Shown: positions 5,905 through 7,699 of the stretch, piece by piece
Position numbering within the stretch: position 1 is the first letter of the stretch
Layout: every line of letters starts with the position of its first letter
NCBI GenBank assembly: GCA_030628785.1
Contig: DAOVQI010000148.1
Location: 1-7,699, forward strand
DNA from: Bacteroidota bacterium
GTDB taxonomy: Bacteria > Bacteroidota > Bacteroidia > Bacteroidales > VadinHA17
Reading direction: 5' to 3'
DNA length: 7,699 bases
Translations under genes and position numbers: made by a program
The notes under the pieces: generated by a model
Told to the model about the DNA's origin: nothing
The model's database searches: none
Seen by the model: only the letters and a program-made list of their open reading frames with translations

Positions 5905-7314
5905 ATGAAGTATATTATAGTTATGCTGAGTATAGTAGCCCTGTTTGGCTATTCCTTACCCGGTTATCCTCAAAAATTCACTACCGGACTCATGAGTGGT
6001 GTCAATTTTTCCAATCTGCATGGAGAACTCACAACAGGAAAATGGCAAGCCAAGCCAGGTCCTGTATCTGGTATATTTTTCAATTATTCATTTAAGGGAT
6101 TACTTTCATTTCAAACAGAGTTGGATTTTACAGCCTTATCTTATGATTATAAAGGATATCAATATCAGCCGAGTAATAATTACCTCATTCCCTTTAAACA
6201 ATCTATAATTGATCACCCACCGTCATGGGAAAAATGGGATTTCAGTTTTTATCGTATCCCAATATATGTGAAATTTACAACACCGACCCGTTTCCAATTC
6301 GAGCTGTCAGCAGGTGTTTACTTTTCGTTCTTAGGTAACTATGATTATAGCGGTGGAATCCCATACATTAACTATCCATTGTCATCTTCCGTTTATTCTT
6401 ATCCGGAATATAATCCGGAACCTTCAAAACATGATTTTGGATACTTTTTTTCAACGGGTGTTTCATATCCTTTGAACAAAAATTTCCATGTATATCTAAA
6501 CGGCCGGTATTTCTACGGCAGACGGAATTTCATAAAAACCGTCAATGGTAAAAATGGCGCAACTGAGCTAACATTCGGAATAGGTTATTCCGGATTATTT
6601 AAAAACAATAAAAAGCTCAACCCTGAAAATTCCGGTAAAGATCCCCCGGAACAAAGGATGTTTTTAAAAGTTAGGGGAGGTTTGAATTTATCCCGAAATA
6701 TAGGAGATCAACACAATAACAGTTATTCTGTCAGGAATGGTTTTTCAACAGGTATATCACTGGTTTACCGGTATAATGAAAATTCTTCCCTGCAAACTGA
6801 TGTGTTATTTGAACGAAAGGGTTACAAGATGCAGGATTCAAGTGATTTCTACTTCAGGTATGTACCTGGTGATTATCCTATAGATGAGGTGGACACAAAG
6901 ATTGATATCGATTACCTGCTAATTCCCCTGCTGTATAATGCCCGTTTTGGGAATCCTGTTTCATTTTATTTTAATACCGGTCCATATGCAGGATTAAATC
7001 TGAATGCTCGTTGTACGGGAATAGCCATAAATGAGTACAGCAGGGATAATCGTTATACTTTAATTGAAACGCATGTTTATGACGACATTGAAGGTTATAT
7101 AAAAGATATTGATTGGGGATGGGTATTGGGTGGCGGAATACAGTTCCCTGTTTTTGGCAGGTATAAACTGGATATTGAATTCCGTTACAACTATGGATTG
7201 ATAAACATTTTCGACCCGTTGGATAAGAATCAAAGGGCTAAGTTCAATGAAGATAATACTATTAAAAATGAATCGTTCAATTTGATGGTGGGTTTACAAA
7301 TCCCTGTGTATTAG
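5905..7314 (+). CDS. Secreted outer-membrane protein with two tandem PorT-type beta-barrel domains
   Basis: The protein has 469 residues and starts with a signal peptide (MKYIIVMLSIVALFGYSLPG), so it is exported. The rest is rich in aromatic and alternating hydrophobic residues with many short strands and turns, and ends in an aromatic residue (QIPVY), as outer-membrane barrels do. It contains two similar halves, about 24-233 and 252-469, joined by a polar linker. Matching segments are GLMSGVNFSNLHGE with VRGGLNLSRNIGD, LLSFQTELDF with NSSLQTDVLF, FYRIPIYVKF with DYLLIPLLYN, and the GRYFYGRRNF hairpin with FRYNYGLINI. Each half is about the length of one PorT-like barrel (outer-membrane beta-barrel family 2), so a typical member is half this size. 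The function is unknown: no enzyme motif is visible. The ATG at 5905 is directly followed by the signal peptide. A lipoprotein gene follows after 14 bases and is likely co-transcribed. Confidence 0.88.
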   Translation: MKYIIVMLSIVALFGYSLPGYPQKFTTGLMSGVNFSNLHGELTTGKWQAKPGPVSGIFFNYSFKGLLSFQTELDFTALSYDYKGYQYQPSNNYLIPFKQSIIDHPPSWEKWDFSFYRIPIYVKFTTPTRFQFELSAGVYFSFLGNYDYSGGIPYINYPLSSSVYSYPEYNPEPSKHDFGYFFSTGVSYPLNKNFHVYLNGRYFYGRRNFIKTVNGKNGATELTFGIGYSGLFKNNKKLNPENSGKDPPEQRMFLKVRGGLNLSRNIGDQHNNSYSVRNGFSTGISLVYRYNENSSLQTDVLFERKGYKMQDSSDFYFRYVPGDYPIDEVDTKIDIDYLLIPLLYNARFGNPVSFYFNTGPYAGLNLNARCTGIAINEYSRDNRYTLIETHVYDDIEGYIKDIDWGWVLGGGIQFPVFGRYKLDIEFRYNYGLINIFDPLDKNQRAKFNEDNTIKNESFNLMVGLQIPVY

Positions 7315-7328
7315 AAAAAAGAATTCTA

Positions 7329-7699
7329 ATGAAAAACCAGATCATCCTATTTTGTATTATCGCGATAATTTCGTCATGTGCGAAGTATCCTGATCCTTCC
7401 TATCAAAATTTAGAAGATTATCGGTTCAGAAAATCAGGTTCGGATCAAAAGGCGTTCGCCTGCAATTATCTCAACGACAGCATAAGTGTTCAAATTGAAA
7501 ACTTGATTACAAATTCCTATACAAAAGGATTACGGGTTCAATTCAATGTAATGGTTGGTGGAGGTTCGGTAGATCAATCAACCATCATTACAGATGATAA
7601 TGGCTTTGCTTACACATATTGGAAACTCGGGGAGGAAACAAGCCAGCAATTTGTAAGGGCAAATGTGTTAGATTACACCGGTAAATTATTAAGCGAAAT
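7329..7699 (+). CDS. Lipoprotein with Ig-like domain (partial, cut by the window end)
   Basis: The frame is open from ATG 7329 to the end of the window, giving 123 codons with no stop. Residues 1-17 form a lipoprotein signal peptide with lipobox ISSC, and Cys17 would be acylated. The next residues (AKYPD) lack the acidic run that marks surface-exported lipoproteins in this phylum, so the inner leaflet of the outer membrane is the safer guess. From about 54 on, the sequence follows the pattern of a bacterial Ig-like (Big_1 or invasin-type) domain: VQFNVMVGGGSV at 70-81, then TDDNGFAYTYWKLG at 88-101 and a strand with QQFVRANV at 106-113. It sits 14 bases behind the double-barrel gene, so the two probably form an operon and may act together in the envelope. 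The remainder of the protein, including any further domains, lies outside the window. Confidence 0.82.
   Translation, partial: MKNQIILFCIIAIISSCAKYPDPSYQNLEDYRFRKSGSDQKAFACNYLNDSISVQIENLITNSYTKGLRVQFNVMVGGGSVDQSTIITDDNGFAYTYWKLGEETSQQFVRANVLDYTGKLLSE

Overview
The window looks like chromosomal DNA of a Bacteroidota bacterium, most likely from the Bacteroidales or a related order. The base composition is AT-rich, start codons generally lack Shine-Dalgarno sequences, two of the three plausible promoters carry a match to the Bacteroidota -7 element TAnnTTTG, and a PorT-type outer-membrane beta-barrel gene is present. The order spoT, fur-like regulator, purA is one I recall as common in this phylum. 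The lineage is an inference from these features and not a database result.

Layout, left to right. Positions 1-135 hold a CCTTAG hexamer repeat inside a terminator-like hairpin, then an AT-rich leader. A 12-helix MFS transporter (136-1518, +) follows; its sequence matches the MFSD1 family, the animal lysosomal dipeptide carriers, over long stretches. It converges on purA (1520-2782, -) with one base between the stop codons. Upstream of purA on the minus strand are a strong intrinsic terminator (2866-2894), a Fur-family regulator (2909-3382, -), and a full-length bifunctional RelA/SpoT alarmone enzyme (3465-5720, -) read from a TTG codon. After a 184-base divergent intergenic region, a secreted outer-membrane protein built of two tandem beta-barrel repeats (5905-7314, +) is followed 14 bases later by a lipoprotein gene with an Ig-like domain (7329 onward, +), cut by the window end.

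How the genes relate. The minus-strand block joins alarmone metabolism (SpoT), a metal- or redox-type regulator (Fur family) and AMP synthesis (PurA, a known target of ppGpp inhibition). The fur terminator and separate fur promoter suggest that the three are neighbours more than one strict operon. The fur-like gene appears autoregulated: a perfect 7-1-7 palindrome sits between a -7 element and its ATG. The last two genes look like one operon coding for an envelope pair.

The points most worth a second look are the Fur homologue that has lost both structural-zinc cysteine pairs, its candidate operator, the MFSD1-like transporter, and the double-barrel protein with its Ig-domain lipoprotein partner. 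I see no mobile element, CRISPR array, tRNA or rRNA in the window.
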